This document shows positions 8,274-20,203 of a stretch of DNA of 64,000 nucleotides, one piece after another (position 1 is the stretch's first letter; each line of letters begins with the position of its first letter). This stretch comes from Citrus sinensis (taxonomy: Eukaryota; Streptophyta; Magnoliopsida; Sapindales; Rutaceae): positions 29,023,501 to 29,087,500 of the forward strand of contig NC_068559.1 in the NCBI RefSeq assembly GCF_022201045.2, in the 5' to 3' direction. The notes under the pieces were generated by a model, which saw nothing but the letters and a program-made list of their open reading frames with translations, was not told where the DNA came from and searched no databases. Made by a program: the position numbers and the translations under genes.

Positions 8274-8465
8274 CTATTCCGGAGACGTCCTCGTCAACTC
8301 ATTGTGGAACGCTCTGATCTTGTCTTGGAACTGCCACAAATCGTTTGCGGGCTCCCAACTTGTTTCGCTCTCGGGTAGTCCCCTCCATTTGATGAAGTAC
8401 TCTTGGCGTGGCGGAAAATTCTCGTCCGGATACTTCGATGTGAATTTTGTACGGATATAATTATA
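8274..8465 (-). pseudogene. Ty3/gypsy chromovirus integrase chromodomain fragment
   Basis: The minus-strand frame reads EYFIKWRGLPESETSWEP followed by DLWQFQDKIRAFH, the chromodomain that ends integrases of plant chromoviruses and tethers them to modified chromatin. Everything N-terminal is missing: at about 8465 the retrotransposon sequence stops and unrelated AT-rich DNA begins, so this is a truncated element consisting of the polyprotein tail, purine tract and 3' LTR. Confidence 0.8.
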
Positions 8466-8478
8466 TATATATAAATTA

Positions 8479-9753
8479 AAAGGAAGGTTACTAAGGTAGC
8501 ATTTACTTTTTAGATTGGAGTGAGAATCTTGAGAAGTATGAATCTTAGGATTGAGAGTGTGGAGTGGGATTGAGAGTAGATTGTTTACTTGCACTGGAAT
8601 TGAAGCATGGAATGAAGATCAGAATCTAATTTATGTGTTTACTTTGTTTTGGATTAGGAGTAAATAATTTCAAATTATAATTTTATCCTTATTTAAAGAA
8701 TAATAATTTTTAATTACAAAGTTAATAAAAATATATTTAATGAATAAATATTTATTTTATTATATTTGTAAATTTATAATAATTATTAATATTCTTAATT
8801 ATGACCATCACAATTTTTATTAATTTTAATTTTAATTATATAAATTAAAAATTGTTGATAAGGGCAATATAAATGAAATATTTTTACTATTAACATAGTA
8901 TGAAATTAATATTTTCTTAGAATAAACTATTTATTAGTATTAATTATTAATATTAAATAAATATAATACTATAATTTTTAAATAAATATAATAATATTAT
9001 ATTTTCAAATAAAGATGGTATATAATAATATTATTAATTCTCTATTAATATAATAATATTATTTTTAAGTAAATTAAACTTAGAATCAAACCCAATTATT
9101 ATTTAGTTAAATATAATAATATTATTTAAATATTTATTAAATATAATTATAGTAAATTTAATAAAAAGAAGGGTAAATATAAAATGAAACATTATTTTAT
9201 TTAATATAATTATATTAAATTTATTATTTATTAATATAATATTATTTAGTACAAAATTAATATTTTCTTAGAATAAACTATTTATTATTATTAATTATTA
9301 ATATTAAATAAATAAAGTACTATTATTTTTAAAATAAATATAAAAATATTATATTATTAAATAAAGATAGCATATAGTAATATTTATTAATTCTCTATTA
9401 ATATAATAATATTATTTTTAAGTAATTTTAACTTATAATCAAAGCAAATTATTATTTAGTTAAATATAATAATAATATTTAAATAAATATAATATTATTT
9501 ATTTTATTTTATTAAATATAAAATATTAAATCAAATTAAATTAAATAAAAAAAAAGGTAGAAAAGGGAGAGGTGGGAGTGGATTCCCACTCCCACCTCTC
9601 TCCATGGGAGTCCTACTCCCACTCTCCACTCTAAAATGAGTGGGGCATACGAAGTGAAATTTCTAATCCTTCCTTAATTAGTTGAAGTAAATACTGAAGT
9701 AGGATGAATCCACACTCCTCACTCCCACTCTAAAAAAAAATACACAGCATAAA
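8479..9753. mobile_element. Non-autonomous AT-rich element, copy 1 of a two-copy family
   Basis: The ends carry inverted sequence of the type (G)TTTACTTTTT-GGAGTGGGAGTG...GGAGTGTGGA: 8489-8560 on the left and the reverse complement at about 9680-9745 on the right. The same arrangement recurs at 24337-25205, including the inner TTTACTTTGTTTTGGATT-like block and a central mirror of GGGAGTGGATTCCCACTCCCACC (9571-9600). The interior is nearly pure AT with no coding potential. I cannot assign the superfamily because target-site duplications are unclear. Confidence 0.6.
8903..9482. repeat. Direct duplication of about 230 bp inside the AT-rich element
   Basis: The sequence beginning AAATTAATATTTTCTTAGAATAAAC at 8903 recurs at 9254, an offset of 351 bases. 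Similarity continues through AATTCTCTATTAATATAATAATATT and AATCAAA...AATTATTATTTAGTTAAATATAATAAT in each copy. Confidence 0.8.
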
Positions 9754-10880
9754 AAAAATTGTAGATTAATTAGTATGTCTTAATATGATTTAGTTATAAT
9801 TTGTGATTATCATAATTAAATAGTTGGTTTTAATTTAAAAGAGGATGTGGAGAGCCGTGATTTGAGTTAGGATTTAGGAAAGGCAGCAGGGAACAAAGTG
9901 TCCTCTTCGCTGACGCAACATAAACAGAGATTCGGGAGATTTTTCCCAGCGTCTGTCATGTCAGCAGTCAGCTATGACCCAGTGGTTCGACGTTAATAAA
10001 TAATAAATGGACGTCTGGTCGTAAATCTAAATGCATAAATTTTTTGTGGATGTAACAGCTCAGTGCAAACTGGCCTTGTATCAGCTGAGTTCCAATAGCT
10101 TTTCCTCTCTCCTGCAACGCGTGGATGCTCCCCATTTGCTATGTTTCCTAAATTTTGTATTAAACAGGTTAAAAAACAGGAAACATACCCTGTTTGATTT
10201 CATTTTATCTTCATTGCCTCGAGATCCCAAAAGCTTTTCAGCATTTCACGTGTACGTAGGAGATGGACATATATCTTACAGAGTTCAGATTCATATGGTT
10301 TGCACGCAAGCTACGAACCCTAATCAAATAAATTCGACTTGAGATGAGAATGCCATGTTGAAAACGACTCCGACCTAAAATCGGTACTCAATTTTTTTTA
10401 TATACATATATAAGTATAAATTATTTTTATACAAATTAATGCATTGATATTAAAATTTAGATAGACAATAAGAATTAAGAAGAGTATATTTACTTGGAGA
10501 ATGAGATGTAAAAAAATATAATGTCCCCCGAATAAAGAGTTAGATGGTCAGAATCCTACAAGATCATAAATCATTAGGGGTCACCAGTAGTGTTATCAAC
10601 GTAGACTCTCCAATATTTAAGTCAGAGTTTTAAACTAATTCATATATAAACTCCTTTTGCAATGGTGTCCAAGTTGCTTAGCATTTGTTAAGCACCCAAA
10701 CATACGAATATGCATGGCGGGGGATACTTAAATTTCTCTTTGGGGAATGCAAAAGAAAGATTAAATTGGGATAATATTAAAAATCTGAGATAAGATTTAG
10801 TGATGAACGAATATTAAAAAAAATGGAGAATCTTGAATTTATATTAAGAAACATATAATTGAGAGGATATGACTGTGGGG
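9754..10880. other. Intergenic, no gene recognised
   Basis: I see no conserved coding region. A 103-codon open frame at 10031-10342 has no recognisable domain and no coding neighbours. Confidence 0.5.
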
Positions 10881-10883
10881 TGC

Positions 10884-11095
10884 TAGTTCACTTAATTACT
10901 AAAATCTCTTGAGTTGATACAAGAGAAGAAGAGTTTGAGACTTTGAGTTCAAATTACATAGAATATGCTCATAATGTGGCTAGGGTGGGGGGTTTTATGT
11001 GAGATCCTGAAGAGTGTAGTATTGTTCCACCTCCGTAGTTATATCTTATGTTAACAGTCTTTTATGATTAATGAAATTTCCTTTTCATAAAAAAG
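10884..11095 (+). mobile_element. Possible tRNA-derived SINE remnant
   Basis: A weak A-box-like GTGCTAGTTCAC (10890-10901) and a weak B-box-like GAGTTCAAATT (about 10942-10952) are followed by a body ending in AATGAAATTTCCTTTTCATAAAAAAG. This is a layout seen in plant SINEs, but no target-site duplication was found, so this is tentative. Confidence 0.3.
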
Positions 11096-11459
11096 AAGAA
11101 TAAAATTTTACATATTTCATATTCTAAAGTTTCTAGAAATAAAGCAAACAAAGTATTCTGTAACATAGATCAAATAAAGAATGTTTTATTGCAGAAAATA
11201 ATTCAAAATTCATAACTATTTTATGCATCTTACCTGGAACCGAATAAATCCCAAAATGTTCCAAGACTTCCTTACTTTCTTGCTTCCTCGCATCAAATGC
11301 TTCCTGACGATAGGAAAAATGGTGGATTATTTGGTAGAATACGGTGGGTTAATGGTGTACATGTCACAATTTTATAGTGATTATATATATATTTGACAAA
11401 ACGGAAGTGAGTGCTGAAATAATTCTCCTAAGAAAAAAAAAAAAAAAATTTTTGTGGGA

Positions 11460-11870
11460 CTCACTGATTTGTATTTACGGAGTTGGGTAAGATTTCAATT
11501 TCAGTGTCAGCTAGGTCAAGATGCCACAAAAGCTTCAAATCACCGATTGAATTTAGTATCTGGAAGATGGAATACCCATTGAAAGATACTTTTGAGCGAT
11601 GTTGTTTCACCGACCAATGCACAACACTGTTGGACAAGAAGTGTTTGCAGCCATATATCAAATTTCATTGGTAGAAAGGTTCGAAATGTACCCGGGTATC
11701 AGAGACAGCCTCAAGCCTTTTGATGCCATCATGTTCACCAATAATGTACCAAAAATAACGAAGACTTTTAGAAAGCCTTTATCGCTGATTACCCTCTTGC
11801 TTATTCTCCATTCTCAAAATGGGTCTTCCTACTATGCAACCGGTGTATGCATGGTTCACTGTGACATGAC
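11460..11870 (-). pseudogene. CC-NBS-LRR resistance gene fragment (start of the LRR region)
   Basis: The minus-strand translation gives pieces such as EHDGIKR (post-NB-ARC block), then after frame breaks SIFQILNSIGDLKLLWHLDL and ADTEIEILPNSVNT, matching the first LRRs of plant CNL proteins. It is the continuation expected after the NB-ARC remnant at 15020-16300, which lies on the same strand and in the right order. Stops and frameshifts rule out function. Confidence 0.75.
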
Positions 11871-13212
11871 ATAAAGCCAATTAAATTCTGACATGTGTGC
11901 AATAAGCATAGCAAAGTAACCGGTTATTTCGGTTGAATTCACAACTGCCCTTGTTTGTGTGTTTGTGTTCCAAGTTGCATACACCATATCACAAGTTCTC
12001 TAGTTACTCTCTTATTATCACAACTGTTGCTCAATAATGTCACAGGTAATACACTACATGTCACAAGTACTGTAATTGCACTTTTTCGTCTTAAGTGGCG
12101 AACTGAGATACAAATTTTGTAAGAAACGTTCCAATAAAATAAAATATTTAATTAATTTAATTAGAATAAAATTATTTTGTGAAAGAAATTAAAATTTAAT
12201 TTTGAATGATTTTGACCAAAATTTAAGTTATTTTATGTGTTTAAGAAAATGAATTGTAATTGTTTTAATTAATTGGAAATAATTAATAAATTATGCAACA
12301 ACAAAAAAAAGCAAACGGTTAGTTTTGGATAGATTCGAATATCTCCCTCCACCAAACTGCAAAAAATTATTAAAAATCACTAAATCATTTATTTTTTAAC
12401 TTAAAAAATCTGAAACTCGTATTTTTATATTTGTGCCCTTATAAATTATAAATGTTAAAATATAAATAAGATTATATATTATCATAACCTAAATTATGTT
12501 TAATAGAATACAACCCTTTAATATTATAAATTAGTACATGTTAATTAATTTTATTGTAGTTTATAATGTTTTTTTATAAAACAATATTCATAAAAATTAT
12601 GAAAATAAATAATTTTAATTTAAAAAATAAAAAAGATAAAAATAATAATTGTCCATAACTATATTATCACAAGTTATAGAAATAGGTAATAATGTTAATT
12701 ATTAAATTTTATTTAGGTAAAGATAAAAATTAATTAATTAGATATGAATTTTTGGAGAATATCTTTTAATGATATTAGCTACAAAATTAGCTTAATAACT
12801 TAATAATGACTGAAAATTTTTATTAAGTTGAAAAAACAAATGACTTAATAAATTAACTTATTGAAATTAGTCAATTAAGTCATTAAATAAAAAAAATGAC
12901 TCTTTACACTAATATAATCCTAATTCCAATTAAATTTTTTCCAAGTGATATTTTTTTTTTCAATGGATGGCAGCTGAATTGAAATCAACGGAGATAAACA
13001 ATTTGAATCATGTGGAGTATAAGATTGTAGAGCGAGATTTGGATGCAAGAGGCTTCGAAATTATATCATGAAACCTGTTGAAGAAAATCAAAGTAGTGTT
13101 AATGAAGATGCCTTAGAGGTGGTATAAAAACTTTATACTCTAAGTTAGTGTTGGCATGAATATCATTTCTTAATTTAAACGGTGAAACATTGAACCTTAG
13201 TATTGTACTATT

Positions 13213-13282
13213 GTTACACACACACACACACACACATATACATATACATACACAAATACATTTGTTGGTGTGTGTGTGTGTA
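13213..13282. repeat. Mirrored (CA)n ... (TG)n microsatellite
   Basis: A run of about eleven CA units is followed, after ATACATACACAAATACATTTG, by seven TG units. The two runs can pair as a hairpin. Open frames on both strands here are artefacts of the dinucleotide repeat. Confidence 0.9.
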
Positions 13283-13369
13283 TATACTGGATGGATTCTA
13301 AACCTAAAAAATAAAAAAATAAAATTTTTTTTGGCTAATTTAAATATTATTTCTATCACTACATGGCGA

Positions 13370-13765
13370 ACCTATGGATTTAGATTAGGGGAGGCTTGTT
13401 TTAATTTAGTAATACATGATAATCTTGTACAAATGATCAAATACATTTAAAAAATAAATAAATGTGGTGTTAGGATTCGAACAAAGGTCCCAATTACTCT
13501 AAAACTAGATGAGACCCTTAGTGGTGAAGAAACTAAGTACTGTCTAAACAATAGAGATCCAATAATTTATTAATATGTTTTAAATTATAAGACCTCTTTA
13601 TAGACTCAAAGTCATTAGGGGAAGGTAATGAACAATAAAATGGAGGACCCAAGACTTTAGATTAGTGGAAACTTGGTTCAATCTAGTAATATAAGATAAT
13701 CTTGCAAAAATGATCAAATATATTCTAAAAATAATAAATGTGGTTGTTCAGATTCAAACCAACCT
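13370..13765. repeat. Diverged direct duplication of about 110 bp
   Basis: The block around 13376-13480 (TTTAGATTAGGGGAGGCTTG ... AATAAATGTGG) recurs at about 13655-13760 with roughly 80% similarity by eye. The intervening sequence differs. Confidence 0.65.
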
Positions 13766-14339
13766 CTCCATAATTACTATATTATAGCCATCATGTTTTA
13801 TTTCACATATTGTTACATTTATTTTAATGTCTTTTTTAGAAGGACCTTGAGGTATGCTTAAAAGGAAAATTAATGGCCTCGAATGGGAATTTGACCATAT
13901 CTTTTCAGATTTTAGATAAATTTAAAAAAAAAACTGCCTAAAAATTGTATATCACATATTTCAAAATACAATGTCCCAAATCTTTCATAATTAATATTGA
14001 GATGAAAACTATGAATAAGTTGGTGGCCACGACATGAGAGTCGGGATGATGACGATGATGGTAACAACAATCTATCATCATTAGAATGAAAATTTTGTAT
14101 AAAAAAAACTAGGAAGGTAGTTTTGGCCGCAAAAGGATGATCAATGGAACTTTTCATAAGGGTTAAGACGGTAGATTACCTGCCTAAATGTTAATTTTAG
14201 TGTTTCTATATGAATATTATTAAAGAAATAATATAAATACATAACAAATATGATTTCAAATGCAATAATAATATTAAAGTTAAAATAATATTAACATGGC
14301 TTATGTACATCAATTTAATTAGTCAATGGTTATAATTAT

Positions 14340-14500
14340 GATTGAATTGAAATTGAAATTGTAATGGCAATCGTAATTGTAGTTGGAATTGAAATTGAAC
14401 TTATAATTGTAATTGGAACCTGTAATTAAAATTGAAATCATAATAATAATTGTAACTAGGATGAAATTGTGATGGTAATTGTAATTATAATTCTATTTTG
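14340..14500. repeat. Degenerate minisatellite of AATTGNAATTG type
   Basis: It is an imperfect array of 6-12 bp units built on ATTGAAATTG/GTAATTGTAATTG. It is non-coding. Confidence 0.8.
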
Positions 14501-15019
14501 AGTTAAGGATGGTAAATATTTAGAATTATCCATAATATCCACATTCATCCATATCTAATTTTAGCTGCTTAATATGGATATGGATAACTATGAATATTTG
14601 TAGATATTTATTTATTTTTCAAATTCACAAATCATACAAGATATTAATAAGTTAGTAACATGATTATTAATTTGTTTTACATTATAAAATTTTAATTATT
14701 GTATTTCCTAAACTCATTAATATTAAAACTTAATTAAATTTATATTTTATAAACAATAATAAATTAACATCACCGGTGTTACTATTCTACCACGATTTGC
14801 TACAGTGGTCCCGTCAGAAACAGAGACAAATGTAGTAACTGGTAAAATAATCTGAGTATCTGACAACCCTTATTAGATAGGGTCCACGCTTACCGTCTCT
14901 CCCGTTGCCCGCTTCTTCTTTTTTGATTATCCAACCATTGATTTACTTTGAATTAGCATCGAACGGTGCGAAATTTTTTTATAATTTTTTATTCATCCTG
15001 ATCTATCGATGCACCTGAA

Positions 15020-16300
15020 CCATTGTAGTCATGGCCTCTCAAAATATGTTCCTCCAGCAGTCCACTAAGACAGATCATTAATGAGGTCATGCATCACAAA
15101 GAGTGATGTACCTATGCGTGATTGTTGGAAGAACGATCTTGACAACAGCTCTTGAAAATAATCGTGGCCTAATTCTTCCATTTCCTTCTCATTTGCACTT
15201 GGTGACAACAAACCTGAAACAATTCAGTTCACCACTTTTCCCCAAGGAGCGTTAGATAAATACAGGAAGACAGTCATCATCGGATAGCATTGTCAATTAA
15301 TAAGCTGAAACAGTTCCTGTCTTGGACGCTACATCTTGATTGCGAGTTGTGACAATAACCTTATATTACTCCCTGGTGGGCCAACTGCAAATGGAAGTCT
15401 CAACTTATAGTCCAATCACTGTAACTCTCATTCCAAACATCATCTAGAACAATGAAAAACTTCTTTCTAGACAACCCATCCTCGAGTTTGACTTAAAGCG
15501 ATCGAGTTTAGATCATCATCACTCATCAGCTTCAGTCTTTGCCCAAATTGACTTGAGAATTGCTTTTGTTACCTTATGATCAGCATCAAATTCTTCAGAA
15601 ACGCAGGCCCAAGCCTTTAGATCAAAATGTGTTGCAACTGTTTCGTGGTTGTAGACAAGCAGTGGGCAAGAGTTACTTGCCTACTCCCCCCATTCCAGTG
15701 ATAGGAATGACGGAAAAATCCAACTTCAGCCCTTAAATCATCCTTCAATGACGGTTCAAGTATGGATTTTTTCTCTTCTTCTCTTCCTTGAACTTCGGCT
15801 TCCATCACCAGTCTAGTGGTCTCTTATTGTTTAATTTCCTTTTTGGACTTTCCATCTGAATTTTCTTTCAAATCCAGAAAGTCTTTTTGCCTTGCAATTT
15901 GTTGAATCTAGCAGTGATCTCCGCTATTTGCCGGGCAATCATGGAATCAAACATGACAATTGGCGGAGTGAATTTGGTGCAGCAAGCAGGAATGAGCTTC
16001 CGAAACTTACTAATACCAGTACTACTGTTAGTAATGAGTTGTTTTTTTAATTATAATAAGCTGGTTCAGGAACCAACTTCCTCCACAAAGCTTCAGTTGC
16101 AAGCTCATCCAACATGTCTTCCACGTCGTAAGCTAAGTTCTGAAGTTCGACTAACAAGATTTTAACTGACCGCTTCGCCGTCTGCTTCTTATCGGCACAA
16201 TCAAGCACAGCTTTGATCTTCACCAACGGATTCTCCAACTTTTTAAGGTCACCTTGGATTTGTTCATGGCGTCCAAACAGCTGCGCTGATAAGGAACAAG
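15020..16300 (-). pseudogene. CC-NBS-LRR disease resistance pseudogene (Rx-N and NB-ARC region)
   Basis: Read on the minus strand from about 16300, the remnant contains in order: an Rx-N coiled-coil part (KIKAVLDCADKKQT, LAYDVEDMLDELATEALWRKL), the linker EAEVQGREEEKKSI, a P-loop ITGMGGVGK (about 15685-15711), RNBS-A FDLKAWACVSEEFDADHKV, kinase-2 FIVLDDVW (about 15435-15460), a decayed RNBS-B, and an ELGHDYFQELLSRSFFQQS ... VMHDLIND block near 15070-15180. Intact members sense pathogen effectors and trigger cell death. Several stops and frameshifts interrupt it, for example directly after the P-loop, and most of ARC1/ARC2 between RNBS-B and the MHD-like block is deleted. The LRR start lies 3 kb further at 11460-11870. 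Confidence 0.88.
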
Positions 16301-16579
16301 CTTAATCAGTTACGAGGAGACATAAAGCCGAGTTCAGAATAATTAAATAATTAAACAAATAACTGAAAATAATGTGAGAACTGAGAAGAAAATATGAAAA
16401 AAAAAATTGTCCTTCTATTTTTATAATTATTACGAAATTGGTTTTCGCATTATAGTTGTGCAAGATCAAGTCACGCCAAGTAATTCCACAACTGACTTAT
16501 TCAATAGCAAAAGAATCTTAGAATATATTTGAGATAATACAGTTAATCAATATATGTATTATATGTGTACTTGAATTTA

Positions 16580-16776
16580 GGGTACATTTAGTAGTGAGGT
16601 GTCGTAATTTTTAAGTTTAAGCTATAACTGTTGTGAAATAAAAATCATAATTGTAGAGTAAAAGTCTTAACTTTTAAACTGCTGAATTGTCAAAATCTAA
16701 CTGTAAGGTGTAACCAAACACCTTGACAGCTAGGTTTTGACAGCTCAATTGTCTCACATTACTCCCAAACGCACTC
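16580..16776. mobile_element. Tourist-like (PIF/Harbinger) MITE, 197 bp
   Basis: It is flanked by TTA on both sides (16577-16579 and 16777-16779). The terminal inverted repeats are GGGTACATTTAGTAGTGAGG and inverted GAGTGCGTTTGGGAGTAATG. TTA duplications with G-N-rich TTTGG-type ends are characteristic of PIF/Harbinger MITEs. Confidence 0.7.
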
Positions 16777-17057
16777 TTAATACAACTACAAAGTAATATT
16801 TTTTAAAAATAAATACACATGTATAATATTATTATTTATTTATTATATGGTTGATGTAATATTTTTAATATATTTTAGAGTTTGAGAGACAATTTTAAAA
16901 TATAAGCGGTGGGTGAGAGAAATAATAGTGGAGCCTTGCTTGCAGGGATTTATAGTAACAATTATTAGATTTGTCAATTCAACATATACGACCGTTGAAA
17001 AATTGACTTGAAATTGGTTGTACATGCATTCGCTATAAATTATTAATGTTAAAAATG

Positions 17058-17705
17058 GGGTAAAAGCTTGTTTAGTCCTTATATTATGAGGTTAGTGTCC
17101 ATTTAGTCCCTGTATTTTTAAAAACACCTCAAAACATTCCTGCTACTAAATATTGACACTTATGCCATTATTTTTTATTATTTTTAACTTGCTTTTACAA
17201 TATTACATTTTTACAATAATGTTTCTTTTTTGGATATTAATAAAAAATTAAATTATCAAATTAAACTCAAAAATAAAATAAAAACAAAAAAGGTATATAT
17301 TAATTTTTGTGGAAGCTCACGTATGTCTAAAAAATTAATATCGTAAAAAATTACATTATCAATTTTTTTAGAAAAATTAATATTTTAACTCAAGAGTGTG
17401 TTCCACAAAAATTAATATATATTTTTTTATTTTATTTTATTTTTTGGTGTTAAACTGGTAATTTATTTTTTTCTTTTTAATAATGTCTAAAAAATTTATT
17501 ATAATAGGGTTATTTTTTTCTTTTTAATAATGTCTAAAAAATTATTATAATAGGGCAATATTATAAAAATAAGTTAAAAGGAACAAAAGATAATGGCAAA
17601 AGTGTCAATAATTTAATGGTAGGGATGATTTGAGGTATTTTTAAAAATATAAGGACTAAACATGCACTAATTTCAAAATATAAGGACTAAACGAACTTTT
17701 ACCCA
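17058..17705. mobile_element. Mutator-like MITE with about 125-bp terminal inverted repeats
   Basis: The left end starts GGGTAAAAGCTTGTTTAGTCC and the right end is the inverse of GGGTAAAAGTTCGTTTAGTCC; similarity extends through CCTCAAA(A/T)CAT(T/C)CCT to GACACTTNTGCCATTA. The 9-bp TTAAAAATG flanks both ends (17049-17057 and 17706-17714), a duplication size typical of Mutator-like elements. The interior contains a tandem duplication of about 50 bp (17468-17555) and no ORF. Confidence 0.8.
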
Positions 17706-17714
17706 TTAAAAATG

Positions 17715-18655
17715 GTAGTCAATCAGGTTCGCTTGTTAGGATCCAAGTAAATTACAACCAGTTGTAACTTATTTCTCTCATATAAACAGTAATACATTGG
17801 TGGGGTCCAAATAGTTTTTGTAAGGAGAGTAAATTACAGCTATCAGTAACTTACCATTTGCCCACTCGTTAACTTCTGTTTATGAACTCCTCAGGGATCT
17901 TTTTACTTGCTAGCTAGCATTAACGATACACAAGACGCCTTGCAAATGGGCGGTTAGCAGAGCTCGTAAACCATCCTTGTGTATTTATGATTCATGAAAG
18001 TCAGAGAAGAGATTCAATCGGTCATTGGAATTAAATAGTCTAGTTGAAGAATCCGATGTCCCAAAAAAAGAAGATTTTTGAGAGAGACGCGCTGAGACTA
18101 CACATCCAGCAGTCCCCCTTACGAGCAATAACCGGAGAAGAAGGCTATGATAACCGTAACATCAGTTGCTTTGAATTTGATATGTATACCCAAATTAATT
18201 AAGAAGTCGTATTAGCTATCAATAGTCATGCTGTAATGCAGGAATCTTATTTAGGAGGTTCTTGGTTGGTGAGTCTATAATCAAAATGAAACAAAGAGAA
18301 GAAACTGCATATGCTCTTTTGGGATAGCTAGTCAGAAGGAGCTGCCCGGATACAATAGCAAATTAAACACAATGCTTATCGACTACCATGTGATAGCAGC
18401 CAGGGTTCAATGCTTCGATCGGTAGGTTGAAGGTTAATATTGGAAATTGGAGCAGGCAGGGCACTAGTCATGTATGTCTCTGTCATCTAGTTCTTTACCG
18501 CAACCCATTTGCTCAAACGTTTTTGTTTGAATAGTTAACTACTTAACTTACACGTTCAAAGTTATGTTTTTGTTTGAATTGTTAATTTACACAAAGTTAG
18601 GTTGACTTATAAAAATAACTCACTCTATTATTTTTCTTATTTAATAACAAAAAAA
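17715..18655. other. Intergenic, no gene recognised
   Basis: There is no conserved coding frame, and no RNA gene or clear repeat is seen here. A short GAAA-rich run closes the stretch at about 18650-18675. Confidence 0.5.
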
Positions 18656-18699
18656 AAGAAAGAAAGAAAGAGAGAGTATTTTAAACAATAACACCCTTA

Positions 18700-19440
18700 A
18701 ATAAGATGATGTCTGTTGATGCGAGATTCTGGTTACCCTCTCAATCACGACCAGGATCTCTGCTCAATCAACTCGACCACGATCAGGATCTCTCCTCGTA
18801 TGACTTCTTCTCCAAAAATCTATGCGTACACAGAAACAAGTCAGAGTACGCCGGTTGTTTTCCCGGCGTAAACTCTCCGACGCTCAAGTCAGAAATGAGG
18901 GTTTGGTGTTCCTGGGAACGTTAGCCACTAATCTTATGGCTTATTTTTGGTATCGATTATTCAGTGCTCTCTTTATCTCAGTTTCAATGTCCAAAATTCT
19001 AACCTGTTTACCTTCGTTGGCCACCTTTTTATAGGCTTCTCCTGAGTTTAGACCTTCCCTCAACCCACGCCCATTACCTTCCCATCTTTTGGAAGTGGAT
19101 GTTCCGTTTCCGTAATCGTGGGTGGTCGCGTGGTCTTCGTGCCTTGATTCTCGGGTTGGAGTGCACGTCTCGCCAGCTGTCGTTGACCGGGTCTCCTCGC
19201 CTCAACCATTAGCAGAAGACCGGCCTCGCTGATGGCGTATTCGTGGACGGGTAGAATATTCCTGCTCCTGTTCTCCTGCTACCAGACTTCTGCAAGATAT
19301 ACCTGTTCGTGGGAACCCTACTAATAGGTATCTGATCATCACGGCTAGTCTCGTCGAAGTACATCCCCCAAACAATGTCAGTGACTAGCATGTCGATGGT
19401 TGCGAACAGACTATCTGCTGTGGCACTGGCTGGCATGTCA
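18700..19440. other. GC-richer stretch with open frames on both strands, unrecognised
   Basis: The composition is more balanced than the surroundings. Frames of 60-75 codons are open on both strands (18706-18924 plus, 19209-19436 minus), and there is an imperfect duplication of CGACCAGGATCTCTGCTCAA at 18747 and 18779. I recognise no family. It could be the decayed untranslated part of a retroelement or an old gene remnant. Confidence 0.3.
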
Positions 19441-20109
19441 TCTTATTCAAGTAAATTATTGTCCAAAATAATTAAAGTAAGAGAAGTGGTAATAAGTGGA
19501 ATGCTTTATGTATTTTGACCATAATTTAGGCCATATTTATAAAATTTCCCTTGCAAATTTGTTTATATATCTTATTAAGAAATAAGGGTGTTGCACTACG
19601 TATGTATATGCCAAACCAATAAACAAGAGAAAACAGAATTTGAGTAAATAAACAACCAACCACATGCATATTATACAGGCTAGTGACAAGTAACGTTAGC
19701 ATTGCAGGACATCATAGGAGATATTATATCAAATTTTCAAATTTAGATCACAAGGAAGATACACTTTTTTCTATTTGGATAAATCATATGGAATCAAACC
19801 ATGTTACGAATTTAGATAATTGTAAGGACATTAGCAAATAAAAAGAGAAAAAAATCCGAAAATTCTGAAAACGAATCGTGTGTTACGTTATCCAAAATAA
19901 TTAAAACAAACAATGAGAGGTCTTAATTTCTTATCGGAGTTTCAAAAAGATAAAGACCAGGCATTGTGGATTGTGTTGTTTGGCTTTGAATAAAAAATTT
20001 CGGTAATCCGTTGCATTCTTAAGTTCAAATTTGATTAACGCTTGCACGGTGCATATCCAATACTGCTTGCTCTTTTTCCTCAAAACTTACATTGCCCATA
20101 TTAAGTAAC

Positions 20110-20130
20110 CCCCTCATTATATATATACAT
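20110..20130 (+). promoter_or_regulatory. TATA region of the thaumatin-like gene
   Basis: TATATATATA at about 20118-20127 lies some 80 bases before the start codon at 20204. That leaves room for a 5' leader of about 50 bases. Confidence 0.5.
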
Positions 20131-20203
20131 ATATATGAGCGCCTCTAAGCATTCATTCGATTAATTCTTTCTTAATATTTTATTATTGCAATCATTACCT
20201 CTC

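Larger units (their letters stand above)
11880..15015. other. Gene-free AT-rich block interrupting the NBS-LRR pseudogene
   Basis: About 3.1 kb of AT-rich DNA separates the MHD-like end of the NB-ARC remnant from the first LRR, positions normally only a few dozen codons apart. It holds microsatellites and diverged duplications but no gene. I cannot define clean insertion ends. Confidence 0.55.

Noticed and set aside
8242-8460. 72-codon plus-strand frame
   Set aside because: It is antisense to the chromodomain fragment and LTR end, which has clear family motifs on the minus strand.
10031-10342. 103-codon plus-strand frame
   Set aside because: No recognisable domain and no gene context; kept only as part of an intergenic entry.
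13099-13450. Frames of 86 codons on both strands
   Set aside because: Generated by the CA/TG microsatellite (runs of Thr-His and Cys-Val).
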